Shown: positions 8,464 through 17,750, counted from the first letter of the stretch. The stretch: 64,000 bases of DNA from Paucidesulfovibrio sp036541255 (GCA_036541255.1 JAZHDD010000035.1:3720-67719), one strand, 5' to 3'. Made by a program: numbers and translations. Notes: generated by a model from the letters alone, not told the origin.

Positions 8464-9405
8464 GTGGCCCATCTGTTGGATTCGGAGGCGTATCTGCAGG
8501 CGCTGCTCAATGCGATGCGCCCGGGAGCGCACGAAGTGCAAGCCTTCTATGACCATCGCGTCCGTGCCATCTGTCGTGATCCGCGACTTATGCTCATGCC
8601 TTGGGATGATCATCTGGTGCATCGGGGTGACGGTGTTTTTGAAACCATGAAATTCATCGGGCGACGTATATATCAGGTGGATCCGCATATGGAGCGCCTC
8701 AAGCGTTCCGCCGCGGCCATTCATCTGGTTGAGCCGTGTGCATGGGACACCGTGCGTGAGCTGGTGTTTGAAGTGGCCCGCGCAGGAGGCCGCGAGGATG
8801 GGCTTGTGCGCGTCATGCTTGGTCGCGGTCCCGGCGGTTTCGGCATTTCGCCGGACGAATGCCCCCAGGCCAGTCTGTATGTCGTGGCCTACGACATCCA
8901 TCTCAAGCCGGAAGCGGTGTACGAGAAGGGCGTTACCGCCTTCAAGACCTCCATACCGGCCAAGCAGTCCTATCTGGCCAAGATTAAGAGTATCGATTAC
9001 CTGCCCAACGTGCTCATGAAGCGCGAGGCCGCTGAAAAAGGATATGATTTTCCGTTCTGCTTTGACGAACGGGGCTTTCTTGCCGAAGGGGCGACCGAGA
9101 ACGTCTGCATTGTGGACGTGCAGGGCAAGTTGCATATTCCGGAATTCACCAATGCCCTGGCCGGTACGACCCTGATGCGGGTCGTGGATCTGATCAAGGG
9201 CGAGGTTGACATGGTTTTTCGCGGCATCCGAGAGAATGAGATTCGGGCGGCCAAGGAAGTCATCATCGTGGGCACGAGCAGCGATGCCTTGTCCGTGGTC
9301 CGCTATGAAGGCAAGCCCATTCACAACGTCAAACCCGGTCCCGTGAGCAGGCGGATGCGTGAACTGCTGCGCAAGGATCTGGCCGAGAACGGCATCCCGT
9401 ATTGA
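8464..9405 (+). CDS. Class IV PLP aminotransferase (IlvE-like)
   Basis: 313 aa, fold-type IV aminotransferase. 'DHLVHRGDGVFETMKF' is the N-terminal signature; the PLP lysine lies in 'LAKIKSIDYLPNVLMK'; 'AEGATENVCIVD' holds the conserved Glu and phosphate-binding loop. Members with this layout are branched-chain aminotransferases, D-amino-acid aminotransferases or aminodeoxychorismate lyases, which cannot be separated by eye; an extra about 30-residue N-terminal segment precedes the domain. GTG 8464 has GGAGG at 8454-8458. The neighbouring asd, metF and leuB suggest amino-acid synthesis. Confidence 0.87.
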   Translation: MAHLLDSEAYLQALLNAMRPGAHEVQAFYDHRVRAICRDPRLMLMPWDDHLVHRGDGVFETMKFIGRRIYQVDPHMERLKRSAAAIHLVEPCAWDTVRELVFEVARAGGREDGLVRVMLGRGPGGFGISPDECPQASLYVVAYDIHLKPEAVYEKGVTAFKTSIPAKQSYLAKIKSIDYLPNVLMKREAAEKGYDFPFCFDERGFLAEGATENVCIVDVQGKLHIPEFTNALAGTTLMRVVDLIKGEVDMVFRGIRENEIRAAKEVIIVGTSSDALSVVRYEGKPIHNVKPGPVSRRMRELLRKDLAENGIPY

Positions 9406-9427
9406 CGGGATAGCGAGACGAAACAAT

Positions 9428-9460
9428 AAGGCCGCCCCGAGAGAGGCGGCCTTTCTTGTT
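9428..9460. terminator. Rho-independent terminator, usable on both strands
   Basis: Perfect nine-pair stem AAGGCCGCC (9428-9436) / GGCGGCCTT (9445-9453) with an 8-base loop and TCTTGTTTT after it. The A-rich left flank makes it usable for the convergent minus-strand gene ending at 9461. Confidence 0.93.
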
Positions 9461-10348
9461 TTATGCGCCGAGGGCGTTGCAGGATGGAAGCGGACCCGGC
9501 AGGACTTTTTCCGGAATCAGGCCGTACCGGGAGAGTCTGGATTCCAGAACGTATCCTTCCATGAGGCTGTGAACATCCTGCGGAGTAGGCAGATGCGGTC
9601 CCCGATAGGCTGTGGCCCAGGCTCGGTGCCGCAGTACGCCGAGCGCCCAATGGACCTGGCTGGGGTCGAAAAAAGCATATTGCCGCGCCACCAGCCTCGC
9701 CAACTCCTGATTGAGTCCGCCGGAATTCCAATCCTCGGCAGGCACGGAATATAGCGGGCGTCGCAAGTGCAGGAAATCAAAACCGTGTTGCGCCGCTTCA
9801 ATACCCATTTCCCATGTCAGGAACGGCGAATTAGAACGGAACGCGCAGGCGTGTGCGGCTCGTCTGGAAAGAGTGATCAACGGGCCAAGACTGTTGCGAG
9901 TCCGAAGTCTGTCCTTGGCGGGCTGAGGCAGTCGGACCAACCCCGAGCCTTGTGGTCCGGAGTGAATGAAGTCGCAGCTGATCAGGTCCTTGTTCGGGTC
10001 GGCTCGAAATGCCCGGAGATGGGCTTCGGCAAAGCAGGGATCGAGTCGCATGCCGGGTTGCGGGAAGCAAAGGAGTTGCCCCGAAGCATGTCGTGAGCCG
10101 GTGTTCAAGGCTGTAGCCAGGCCTTCTCCGGGAGCCTTCAGGAGGATCAGCTTTGCCCGCCGAGGCAGGACGTCCATGCACCGTTGGGCAAGACGCACCG
10201 GAGCATCGTCCGCAGATGTCTGGACAAACACCACTTCCAGGCCCCGGCCTGCGGCAGATTGCCCCGCAAGGGAAAAGAGAAGCCGCGCGAGCCGTTCGGT
10301 GCCTGCGAGATCATGTAATATGAAGGAAAAGGCGGTGGCGTCGAGCAT
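9461..10348 (-). CDS. GT2-like glycosyltransferase domain protein (divergent)
   Basis: 295 aa. The N-terminal part resembles a GT-A glycosyltransferase family 2 fold: 'FSFILHDLAGTERLARLLFSL' in the place of strand 1, 'GEGLATALNTGSRHASGQLLCF' matching the G-x-x-x-A-x-N-x-G...A-x-G block, and a 'PQPGMRLDP' stretch where the DXD loop is expected but without a clear Asp-Xaa-Asp. A sugar transferase that has lost the canonical metal motif, or a pseudoenzyme, is possible. ATG 10348 has AAGGAAGG upstream; the longer frame to 10375 is less supported. Divergent from the next glycosyltransferase, with which it probably forms one surface-glycan locus. Confidence 0.6.
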   Translation of the reverse strand: MLDATAFSFILHDLAGTERLARLLFSLAGQSAAGRGLEVVFVQTSADDAPVRLAQRCMDVLPRRAKLILLKAPGEGLATALNTGSRHASGQLLCFPQPGMRLDPCFAEAHLRAFRADPNKDLISCDFIHSGPQGSGLVRLPQPAKDRLRTRNSLGPLITLSRRAAHACAFRSNSPFLTWEMGIEAAQHGFDFLHLRRPLYSVPAEDWNSGGLNQELARLVARQYAFFDPSQVHWALGVLRHRAWATAYRGPHLPTPQDVHSLMEGYVLESRLSRYGLIPEKVLPGPLPSCNALGA

Positions 10349-10508
10349 GTACCCTTCCTTGGGATCCTCGTGCAATGCGACAAAAGAATGTGGAGATGCG
10401 AGGTCGCCCGTCCTTGGGCAAAATCACCCCTCTCGTGTCCTATCGGCTGTCGGTTCGAAATCTTTAGGGATGGTTGCGGGTTTTTTCGGCTTGGCCTACA
10501 AATAAGGA

Positions 10509-12176
10509 ATGATGTCTTTTCAACCCGTTGTAAGGCTTCAGGCTGAGAATGGTTGTCTGATTGATATCGTGGTCAGGAGTTCCGGACCTCGGGGGGACCG
10601 TGTTGTACGCTGTTGGGGACGTAACGGTCCGGAGCAGGAAGCGGCATTGGCCCGGTCTGTTGCGAAAGGAAGCCTGCCCGTCATGCTGGGCTCGGGTCTG
10701 GGGTATTGTCTACAAACGTTGGCCGATCAGGGGCCTGTGGTTGTGGTGGACCGGGAGCAGACCGTACTCGCACAGACTGGCCTCAAGGAACGTTTTGCAG
10801 ACAATCCAAATGTGCTTTGGTTGGATCAGGATGCGGAAAATGTCCTGAAAGCGTTGCAGCATCGGCGTTTCGAAGCCGGTGAGCTTCCATTGGCCGTGCT
10901 GCGCCTGCCATTGTACCAACGTCTTGACCCCGCGTATTATCGTGTCCTTGCCGACAGACTGGAAAGGCCGACAGACGGGTGCCCCTGGGCGGCATATCCT
11001 CGGTTCTGTTCCTCCAACCCCCGCGTCTTGCTGCTCCGCACCGCGTATTTTCTGTACAGGGAAATCGAGGCTGCGTTGACGCGCCTCGGTGTTCCCTACG
11101 TCTGCGTAGACGTGGGGAAGACTGACCGGTTGCGTGACGGCTTTGTGGAAGACCTGTTGCGTGGTGTGGCGGATTTCCGCCCGGATTTTCTGCTGACGGT
11201 GAATCATTTCGGCCTGGATCGCGAAGGGCGCATTGCCGGCTTGCTTCATGAAGCCGGGTTGCCGTTGGCCTCCTGGTTTGTGGATAATCCGCATCTGATT
11301 CTGCACGAATATCCGGGGCAAAACAGACCCGGTGTGGCCGTGTTCAGTTTTGACGCCGGGAGCCTTGAGGCCCTGCGACAAAAGGGGTTTGGTCATGTAG
11401 AGTACCTGCCGCTGGCCACGGATCCGGAGATCTTTCGGCCAGGTGTAGCCGGGCGTGATCCCTGGCGAGCCCGGGTGTCGTTTGTGGGGGAAAGCCTTAC
11501 GGACCGTGTCGAGGCGCTTGCCGCGGCTTTGGACGGAGACATGGCTTTGCAGCTTCGTCGGGCAGGGTACGGCTATGTGTTTTCGCTGCAACGGGACGCT
11601 TTGGCGTATCTGCGCGAACAGTACCCAACACTCGCCGAACAAGTGCTGGCCCTGACCACTGCCGAAAAAAGGCTTGCGGCCGAATCCCTTTTGACGTTCG
11701 AGGCGGCCCGGCAATACCGGCTGGAACGAATCCTTCGATTGCGGGAGTTCGCTCCGCTCATTGCCGGGGACCGGTATTGGCCGGGGCTGCTTGGTGATGG
11801 TGGATGGCGTTTTTTGCCGTATCTTGATTATTATAGTGATCTGCCCGGATTTTATGCTTGTTCGGAAATCAATTTCAACTGCACCAGCGCGCAGATGAAA
11901 GGCGCGGTGAACCAGCGGGTTTTTGACGTGCCCGCGGCTGGTGGTTTCCTGCTGACGGATCAGGCGGATCAGCTGAATCAATTGTTTGAGCCTGGCCGTG
12001 AGGTCGTCACGTATGGGGCGGCGGAGGAAATATCCGAAGTGGTGCGGCGCTGGCTGGATGATCCGGTCGGTCGGCAGAAAGTTGTTGAGCGTGCTGGAAA
12101 GCGTATTCTTGCCGAGCATACCTATATCCACCGACTGGGCACTCTGTTGCATTCCATGCGTTCCGTTTTTGCCTAA
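10509..12176 (+). CDS. CgeB/DUF3880-type glycosyltransferase
   Basis: 555 aa. Residues 1-170 have a domain with 'PVMLGSGLGYCLQTLADQGPVVVVDRE', like the N-terminal part of Desulfovibrio Maf/CgeB-like proteins. The middle ('DFLLTVNHFGLDREGRIAGLLHEAGLPLASWFVDNPHLIL' region, about 220-265) fits DUF3880. The C-terminal 100 residues ('NQRVFDVPAAGGFLLTDQ...LFEPGREVVTY') match the Glyco_trans_1_2 domain of group 1 transferases. Proteins of this kind occur near flagellar or surface glycosylation genes. AAGGA precedes the paired ATG codons 10509/10512. Acceptor unknown. Confidence 0.72.
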   Translation: MMSFQPVVRLQAENGCLIDIVVRSSGPRGDRVVRCWGRNGPEQEAALARSVAKGSLPVMLGSGLGYCLQTLADQGPVVVVDREQTVLAQTGLKERFADNPNVLWLDQDAENVLKALQHRRFEAGELPLAVLRLPLYQRLDPAYYRVLADRLERPTDGCPWAAYPRFCSSNPRVLLLRTAYFLYREIEAALTRLGVPYVCVDVGKTDRLRDGFVEDLLRGVADFRPDFLLTVNHFGLDREGRIAGLLHEAGLPLASWFVDNPHLILHEYPGQNRPGVAVFSFDAGSLEALRQKGFGHVEYLPLATDPEIFRPGVAGRDPWRARVSFVGESLTDRVEALAAALDGDMALQLRRAGYGYVFSLQRDALAYLREQYPTLAEQVLALTTAEKRLAAESLLTFEAARQYRLERILRLREFAPLIAGDRYWPGLLGDGGWRFLPYLDYYSDLPGFYACSEINFNCTSAQMKGAVNQRVFDVPAAGGFLLTDQADQLNQLFEPGREVVTYGAAEEISEVVRRWLDDPVGRQKVVERAGKRILAEHTYIHRLGTLLHSMRSVFA

Positions 12177-12279
12177 GGGGAGTGTGTGCTTGTGGATTCA
12201 TTGAATTTCTGCGATAAAGTCAATTGCGTCCCTTTTCCTCTTGCGCGTCAGGTACGCCGGGCGCGGTAGTGAGGCGTGT

Positions 12280-14928
12280 ATGGCTGTTTTTCATTGTCCC
12301 CGTTGTGATATCCGAAAGGACGTCCCGGATGAGTTTGTGGGCCGCAAGGCTCGTTGTCCCGGTTGCGGCAAGGGTGTCGCGGTGTTGGCTTCGTCTGCGG
12401 AGCCAATTCCTCAACCAGAAGAACAACCAGAACCATCTGATTTTTCCCCAGATTTGAATGATCCGGAACGTGAAGCGCGTTTTGTCTGTTCCTCCTGTGG
12501 TCGAACAAGAAAGGCCCCTGGGAGATTGGTCGGTCGTGCAGCAGCCTGCCCAGTCTGCGGAGGACAGGGGCGTGTGGAGTTTGTGCCTGAATTTCAAGGG
12601 GAACCGGACGCGCTTGAATTGGATTTGGACGATTTGGCTGATGACCTTCGGGAGTATGGGGAAGATGAGTCAGGGCGTCCTGGCATTCCGGCTGGAGGCG
12701 ACTCCCCGGAGCTGGAGAAGACGCAGTCCCGGTTGACTCCCGGAAAGGCGGTTCGTGAGATATGCACCGGGCTGAGTACTGGCGCACTCGGGGTGCTCTT
12801 TTGCTTGGCATATGCCCTGTTGCCCATGACGGGGATAGGGCAGGTGGGGTATTATCCGGCACTGGTGCTTATGGCACTGACCGCTTCCGTATTGGGCGGG
12901 TTGTATTATACCGCCAGAGGCAGCGTGCCTTTTGGTGTCGTCGGGCCTGACGCCGCAGGAGGCGCCGGCTTGTTCATCCTGGCTCTTGCCCTCAACGGAA
13001 CCGGGGGCGGAGTTTCTCTCCCAACCCTGGCCGTGACCCTTATGGCGACCGCATTGCTGGCCGCCGTGCTTTGTTTTCTCCTTTCCCGGTATCAGGACGG
13101 CGACTGGGTTCGCTTTGTGCCCTTTCAGGTCGTGGGCGGCGTGTTGGCGGCTCTCGGTGTCTTTCTACTCCAGGCGGCCTATCTTTTTTGCACGGGGACT
13201 CCCCTGACGTTCGGAGTTTTTTGGGATTTGCTCCAGCCGGGTAGCCTTGTCTCCGCATACGAAACAGGTACATATTGGGCTTGGCTTCCGGCCTTTGGGG
13301 TCGGATGGCTGCTCTTTGCAGGATTTCATCGGTTGCGTTCCGGCTGGACATTATTGCTGCCGCTTCTTGCGGTTTCGGCTTGGTGCTTTCTGGTCCCCGC
13401 ATATGCGCCGGACTTGCCCGAACGGTTTGCGACATGCGGCAGGCTCCCCGGATTCGGCCTTGAGGATTTGCGCCTTTTGCACGACCTGTTTTTCCTGCAG
13501 TCGGTGCACTGGGCAACGGTATTGGAACAACAATCTTTGATTCTGGCCGTGGGAGTGCTCGTCTTTTTGGCTTCTGCCCATAAAATAATGCGGCTTGAAG
13601 AGGAAAGGGGAGAGACCGTCTCCTTGGGCGCGGAGTTGCGCACCGTGGGCGCAGCCAATTTGATTTCCGCGTTGGCCGTAGGATTCCCCGTGTCCCTGAC
13701 GCAGGGGCGTAGCGCAGCCAATGCTTCTGCCGGCCGTATCGCAGGCTTGTCCGCCACTTTGGTCTGCCTCGCCGCATTACTCTTCGGGGGTATGCTTCCG
13801 CTATTGTTGCCGGTGTTTCTTCCCGCAGGGCTCGTGGTTTTTTTTGGCTTCAGTTTGATCAAGCGCTGGTTGGGGGATACGCTGGGAAGCGATCTGCAAC
13901 CCGGCGAATATTTGTCCATGTTGCTCGTCTTTGCTTTGACGCTGTTTTTGGGGTTTGCTCCAGGAGTGGTGGCGGGTACGATTTTGGCTTTGGTTGTTGG
14001 CCTGGCGCGGCACTCCGCTTCCGGTTCCGTGAAACAGGCTGTTTCCGGCAGTGCGCTGCACAGTAATGTGGACCGCTCTTCCACCCAGGCAGAAGCATTG
14101 CGTGATTTGGGCGAGGGGATTTATATCCTTCGTCTTCAGGGGTATGTTTCGCCCGGCGCGTTGAGCAGCGCTTTTCGGCTGGTGCGTGAACGTTTGGATG
14201 ATGTGGCGCAGCCTCTCCTGCGTTGCGTTATTCTCGATTTTACGTCGATCCGCAGTATTGGTTCCGGTTTGGACGAGGGGTTGCGTGCGTTGCAGCATAA
14301 GGGGCTTGAACGTCATTTTGATGTGATTCTGACCAATATCCCATTTGTCCTGGAAGAACGGCTGGAACGACAGGGACTGGCCGGTGAAGGCGTGCAAGGC
14401 GGCTTCCGGCTTTTCCGCAATCTCGACTATGCCCTGGAGTGGTGCGAGGACATGCTGCTGGCCGAAGCTGGCTTGCTCCACACGGAAGCCTTGTCGTTGC
14501 AGGAGCTTTTGCGTCCTGTTTTTCCGGACCCCAAGACCTTGCCGTATCTCATGCGCGTGTTGCAGCGCAGGGAACTGAAAAAGAACGAGTACGCCATTCG
14601 CCAGGGGGCTGAATCGGACGACATGTATTTTGTGGAGTCGGGAAGGCTTACTGTGGAGTTGGAGGTCCCCGGAGGAAAGACCGTACGTCTGAAGAAAATG
14701 GGGCCGGGTTCGGTGTTCGGCGAAATGGGAATCTACACCAAGGCTCCGCGTTCCGCTTCGGTGCGTGCCAGCGAACGTTGCGTGGTCTACCGGCTGTCAC
14801 GCAGAAGGCTGGAAATGCTCCTGGAACGACTCCCCCGGCTGGCAACCAGCCTGGACCGTTTCCTGGTCACGCTGCTGGCTCGCCGTGTGGCCGACAGCCA
14901 CGCTATCGTGCGGGAATTGATGCGTTAG
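12280..14928 (+). CDS. Zinc-ribbon / SulP-like / STAS / cNMP-binding fusion protein
   Basis: 882 aa. Residues 4-30 and about 77-105 each contain a CxxC...CxxC zinc ribbon ('CPRCDIRKDVPDEFVGRKAR' then CPGC; second CSSC...CPVC). An acidic linker (115-160) leads to about 10-12 membrane segments (170-600) with the SulP-like block 'SLGAELRTVGAANLISAL'. A STAS domain follows (about 620-730, 'CVILDFTSIRSIGSGLDEGL', with Gly where SulP STAS domains usually have Asp). A cyclic-nucleotide/CRP-like sensor completes it ('RQGAESDDMYFVESGRLTVE', 'GSVFGEMGIYTKAPRSASVRA'). ATG 12280 has GAGG upstream. Transport substrate unknown. The stop overlaps the convergent rfbD stop. Confidence 0.82.
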   Translation: MAVFHCPRCDIRKDVPDEFVGRKARCPGCGKGVAVLASSAEPIPQPEEQPEPSDFSPDLNDPEREARFVCSSCGRTRKAPGRLVGRAAACPVCGGQGRVEFVPEFQGEPDALELDLDDLADDLREYGEDESGRPGIPAGGDSPELEKTQSRLTPGKAVREICTGLSTGALGVLFCLAYALLPMTGIGQVGYYPALVLMALTASVLGGLYYTARGSVPFGVVGPDAAGGAGLFILALALNGTGGGVSLPTLAVTLMATALLAAVLCFLLSRYQDGDWVRFVPFQVVGGVLAALGVFLLQAAYLFCTGTPLTFGVFWDLLQPGSLVSAYETGTYWAWLPAFGVGWLLFAGFHRLRSGWTLLLPLLAVSAWCFLVPAYAPDLPERFATCGRLPGFGLEDLRLLHDLFFLQSVHWATVLEQQSLILAVGVLVFLASAHKIMRLEEERGETVSLGAELRTVGAANLISALAVGFPVSLTQGRSAANASAGRIAGLSATLVCLAALLFGGMLPLLLPVFLPAGLVVFFGFSLIKRWLGDTLGSDLQPGEYLSMLLVFALTLFLGFAPGVVAGTILALVVGLARHSASGSVKQAVSGSALHSNVDRSSTQAEALRDLGEGIYILRLQGYVSPGALSSAFRLVRERLDDVAQPLLRCVILDFTSIRSIGSGLDEGLRALQHKGLERHFDVILTNIPFVLEERLERQGLAGEGVQGGFRLFRNLDYALEWCEDMLLAEAGLLHTEALSLQELLRPVFPDPKTLPYLMRVLQRRELKKNEYAIRQGAESDDMYFVESGRLTVELEVPGGKTVRLKKMGPGSVFGEMGIYTKAPRSASVRASERCVVYRLSRRRLEMLLERLPRLATSLDRFLVTLLARRVADSHAIVRELMR

Positions 14929-15809
14929 TCCGCTACGCACTTCGTAGCCATGTCCGTGTAGACATATTCCCTGAGGGCCTGCGCCCAAGGACGCGGGGTA
15001 ACACCTGTTGCCGCCGTGAATTTTGCGTTGTCCAGCAGAGAGTTGGCTGGCCGTGTCGCCTTGGCGGGATATGCGCTGGAAGGGATGGCTTCGACCCGGC
15101 AATCGAGTCCAGCTACGCTGATGGCTTCCGCGGCAAGTTCGCACCAACTGGCGCGCCCTCCGTTGGTGACGTGGTAGAGTCCTACCGCTCCCGCTCCGAT
15201 GAGTTGCAGACTGTGCTTGGCCAAATCGACCGTATACGTCGGAGAGCCGATCTGGTCGTGGACAATGGAAAGAGATTCTTTTTCGCAGGCCATTTTGAGT
15301 ATTTTGTGGACGAAATTGCTTCGTCCAGGGCCGAAAAGCCATGCAGTACGGATAACCAGCAGCCCCGGAGCGGGATTGCCCAGTAAAGCGCGTTCGCCTT
15401 GCAGCTTGGTCTTGCCGTAGACCGAAAGCGGGCAGGGTTCGTCCTCTTCGGTGTAGAATCCCTCTTTGCGTCCATCAAAAACAAAGTCCGTGCTGTACTG
15501 GATGAGTTGGAAGCCTTGCTCTTCGGAAAGACGGCCCAAGCGTTTGGGCAGCCCCGCATTGACGCGCATGGCCTGGTCCGGTTCCTCTTCGGCAAGATCG
15601 ACCTGCGTATAGGCCACGGTGTTGAACAGCAGGTCGGGCTCCTCGCGATCGAGGAAAGCGGTCAGGGCTGCGTTGTCCAGAGGGTCGAGAATGGTCCGGG
15701 ACGTGCCCAGGGCCAAGGCACCCGCATCGTCCAAGGCGTGCATCAGCGCTTGGCCCAGCAGGCCGCTTTCCCCGCCGAGCACCACGGCTTTTTTTCCTCT
15801 CAGATCCAT
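14925..15809 (-). CDS. rfbD: dTDP-4-dehydrorhamnose reductase
   Basis: 294 aa extended SDR enzyme, last step of dTDP-L-rhamnose synthesis. The N-terminal 'KAVVLGGESGLLGQALMHAL' is the NAD(P)H loop, and 'YSTDFVFDGRKEGFYTEEDEPCPLSVYGKTK' carries the catalytic Tyr-Lys (YGKTK). The upstream rfbB stop (TAA) shares one base with this ATG at 15809, so translation is coupled; the longer frame to 15878 would run into rfbB and is not used. Its last four bases overlap the stop of the convergent SulP-like gene. Confidence 0.92.
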   Translation of the reverse strand: MDLRGKKAVVLGGESGLLGQALMHALDDAGALALGTSRTILDPLDNAALTAFLDREEPDLLFNTVAYTQVDLAEEEPDQAMRVNAGLPKRLGRLSEEQGFQLIQYSTDFVFDGRKEGFYTEEDEPCPLSVYGKTKLQGERALLGNPAPGLLVIRTAWLFGPGRSNFVHKILKMACEKESLSIVHDQIGSPTYTVDLAKHSLQLIGAGAVGLYHVTNGGRASWCELAAEAISVAGLDCRVEAIPSSAYPAKATRPANSLLDNAKFTAATGVTPRPWAQALREYVYTDMATKCVAD

Positions 15810-16840
15810 TATTGCCGTTCTCCGTACCATTGGTTCATGAAGTCGCGATATGCGCCGCTTTGGACCTGCTCCAGCCAAAGAGTGTTTGCTTCATACCAGG
15901 CAATGGTTCGACGCAAACCCTCGGCGAACGTCACCTGGGGGGCAAAGCCCAGCTCTTGCGATGCCAGGCTGAAGTCCATGGCATAGCGACGGTCATGTCC
16001 AGGCCGGTCCTTGACGAAGTTGATCAGGGAGTGCGGTTTGCCGAGCAGATCGAGCAGGGTTTTCACCAACTCGATATTGGGCAGTTCCGCTGCGCCGCCG
16101 AAGTTGTAGGCCTGTCCCTTGCGTCCTTTGAGCAACGCCAGTTCAACACCCCGGCAATGGTCATCCACGTAGATCCAATCGCGTATGTTTGCGCCGTCGC
16201 CGTAGACCGGAAGCGGTTCGTTCGCCCCGGCTTTGGTGAACATCAGAGGGATGAGCTTTTCCGGGAATTGGTAGGGGCCGTAGTTGTTGGAACAGCGCGT
16301 GATGACCGCATCCAGGCCATAGGTCTCGACATAGGCCCGGACCATGAGGTCGGCCCCGGCCTTGCTGGCGGAATAGGGGCTGTTGGGGGCCAGGGGCGTT
16401 GATTCCGTGAACTTCCCCTCAGGCCCGAGGCTTCCGTAGACTTCGTCCGTGGAGACCTGGACAAAGCGTTGCACTCCGGCGTGACGGGCGCATTCCAGGA
16501 GGTTTTGAGCACCCTGGACATTGGTGGTAACAAAGGGGGCCGGATCGGAAATGGAGCGGTCCACGTGGGATTCCGCCGCAAAGTTGATCACGGATTCGAT
16601 GCGGTGCTCTTCCAGGAGGGCGGAAACGAATTCAGGGTCCCTGATGTCGCCCTGGGCAAAAAAATATTCTCCGCCTTGTGCCGTCTCGGGTGTTTTTTCC
16701 AAAGGCAGAAGGTTAAGGCGATTGCCTGCATAGGTGAGCAGGTCCAGATTGACGATGGTCCAATCCGGATGCTGTTCGCGCATCAGGAGAATGAAGTTGG
16801 TTCCTATGAATCCACAGCCGCCGGTGACTAACAGCCTCAT
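15809..16840 (-). CDS. rfbB: dTDP-glucose 4,6-dehydratase
   Basis: 343 aa extended SDR. 'LVTGGCGFIGTNFI' is the NAD-binding loop, 'FVQVSTDEVYGSLG' has the catalytic Thr-Asp-Glu, 'PYSASKAGADLMVRAY' the YxxxK pair, and 'NNYGPYQFPEKLIPLM' the substrate block specific to RmlB. Makes dTDP-4-keto-6-deoxyglucose for rhamnose in LPS or surface glycans. AAAGGACC lies upstream of the ATG. rfbA and rfbC are not in the window. Confidence 0.95.
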   Translation of the reverse strand: MRLLVTGGCGFIGTNFILLMREQHPDWTIVNLDLLTYAGNRLNLLPLEKTPETAQGGEYFFAQGDIRDPEFVSALLEEHRIESVINFAAESHVDRSISDPAPFVTTNVQGAQNLLECARHAGVQRFVQVSTDEVYGSLGPEGKFTESTPLAPNSPYSASKAGADLMVRAYVETYGLDAVITRCSNNYGPYQFPEKLIPLMFTKAGANEPLPVYGDGANIRDWIYVDDHCRGVELALLKGRKGQAYNFGGAAELPNIELVKTLLDLLGKPHSLINFVKDRPGHDRRYAMDFSLASQELGFAPQVTFAEGLRRTIAWYEANTLWLEQVQSGAYRDFMNQWYGERQ

Positions 16841-16911
16841 ATCAGGTCCTTTTACTGATGAAAAATTACCGGATGGACTATACCCGCCCCCGGGGCCAAG
16901 CGCAAGGCGGC

Positions 16912-17370
16912 TTACCCGTTACGGGCGGGAAGGGTCTCGGTGCAACGCAGGGCTTCATAGAGCAGGATGCCGGTCGCCGTGGAAAGATTCAGGCTGCGCA
17001 CCTGATCGGTAATGGGAATGCGTACGCAGGCTTGGGTCTGTTGCAGGACCTGGATGGGCAACCCCACGGTTTCCGGGCCAAGCAGCAGGCAGTCGTCGGG
17101 ATGGTAGGCGAATTGGTGATAGAGATCGCCGGCCCGGGCGCTGCAGGCCACGAGCCGTCCGGGCTGCGCCCTCAGGAAGGCGCTCCAGTTCTCATGTACA
17201 GTAAGGTTGACATGCGGCCAATAATCCAGCCCGGCTCGACGCAAGTACTTGTCTTCCAAGGAAAATCCTAACGGCTTGATAAGGTGCAGGTGCGTATTCG
17301 TGGCGGCGCAAAGCCGGGCCACGTTGCCGGTGTTGGGCGGTATCTCAGGTTGGTAAAGGGCGATGTGCAT
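16912..17370 (-). CDS. trmL: tRNA (cytidine/uridine-2'-O-)-methyltransferase TrmL
   Basis: 152 aa SPOUT methyltransferase that modifies the wobble ribose of tRNA-Leu in E. coli. The start 'MHIALYQPEIPPNTGNVARLCA' and the knot motifs 'LLLGPETVGLP' and 'QVRSLNLSTATGILLYEAL' are diagnostic. Length is typical. It lies 71 bases upstream (in transcription terms, before) the rfbB gene on the same strand; a functional link with rfb is unlikely. Confidence 0.94.
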   Translation of the reverse strand: MHIALYQPEIPPNTGNVARLCAATNTHLHLIKPLGFSLEDKYLRRAGLDYWPHVNLTVHENWSAFLRAQPGRLVACSARAGDLYHQFAYHPDDCLLLGPETVGLPIQVLQQTQACVRIPITDQVRSLNLSTATGILLYEALRCTETLPARNG

Positions 17371-17542
17371 GCGAGACTTGTTGTGCCTCTTCAGGTTGAT
17401 CGCTGTAAAGGCGTTTTTGAGGGGAGAGGGTAACTTTCCTTCCTTTTTTCTTGTCCGTCAAGCTGATGATCTTTCGGGAGCATTGTCGCCTTTGTGCCGG
17501 GTAATGAGCCGGAAGGGGGCAGACGGGAAAATGAGAAAAGAA

Positions 17543-17583
17543 GAAAGGCAAGATCCCTGATGCGCTGGGAGGCTTGCCTTTCC
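17543..17583 (-). terminator. Terminator of tRNA-Val
   Basis: On the minus strand a GAAAGGCAAG...CTTGCCTTTC stem, extended inside by TCCC/GGGA, is followed by TTCTTTTCTC. It lies about 10 bases after the tRNA-Val 3' end, as expected for a single-tRNA transcript. Confidence 0.8.
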
Positions 17584-17593
17584 GGAAATTCAG

Positions 17594-17669
<76 letters not shown>

Positions 17670-17750
17670 GTTGGGAGAGATTGTTTACCCAACGTGGTTG
17701 GGGTTTGGCAAGTCATTTCTTGTATGCTGGCCAACTTTTCTCGCAAAGGA

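Noticed and set aside
10474..10502. TTGCGG-N17-TACAAA promoter-like pair before the CgeB-like gene
   Set aside because: The predicted start would coincide with the start codon, leaving the visible AAGGA site untranscribed.
10710..12152. 480-codon open frame antisense to the CgeB-like glycosyltransferase
   Set aside because: No domain signal; the sense frame carries conserved glycosyltransferase blocks.
17688..17702. CCCAACGTGGTTGGG hairpin between rnfB and tRNA-Val
   Set aside because: A six-pair stem without a U-tract in the needed direction; too weak to call a terminator.
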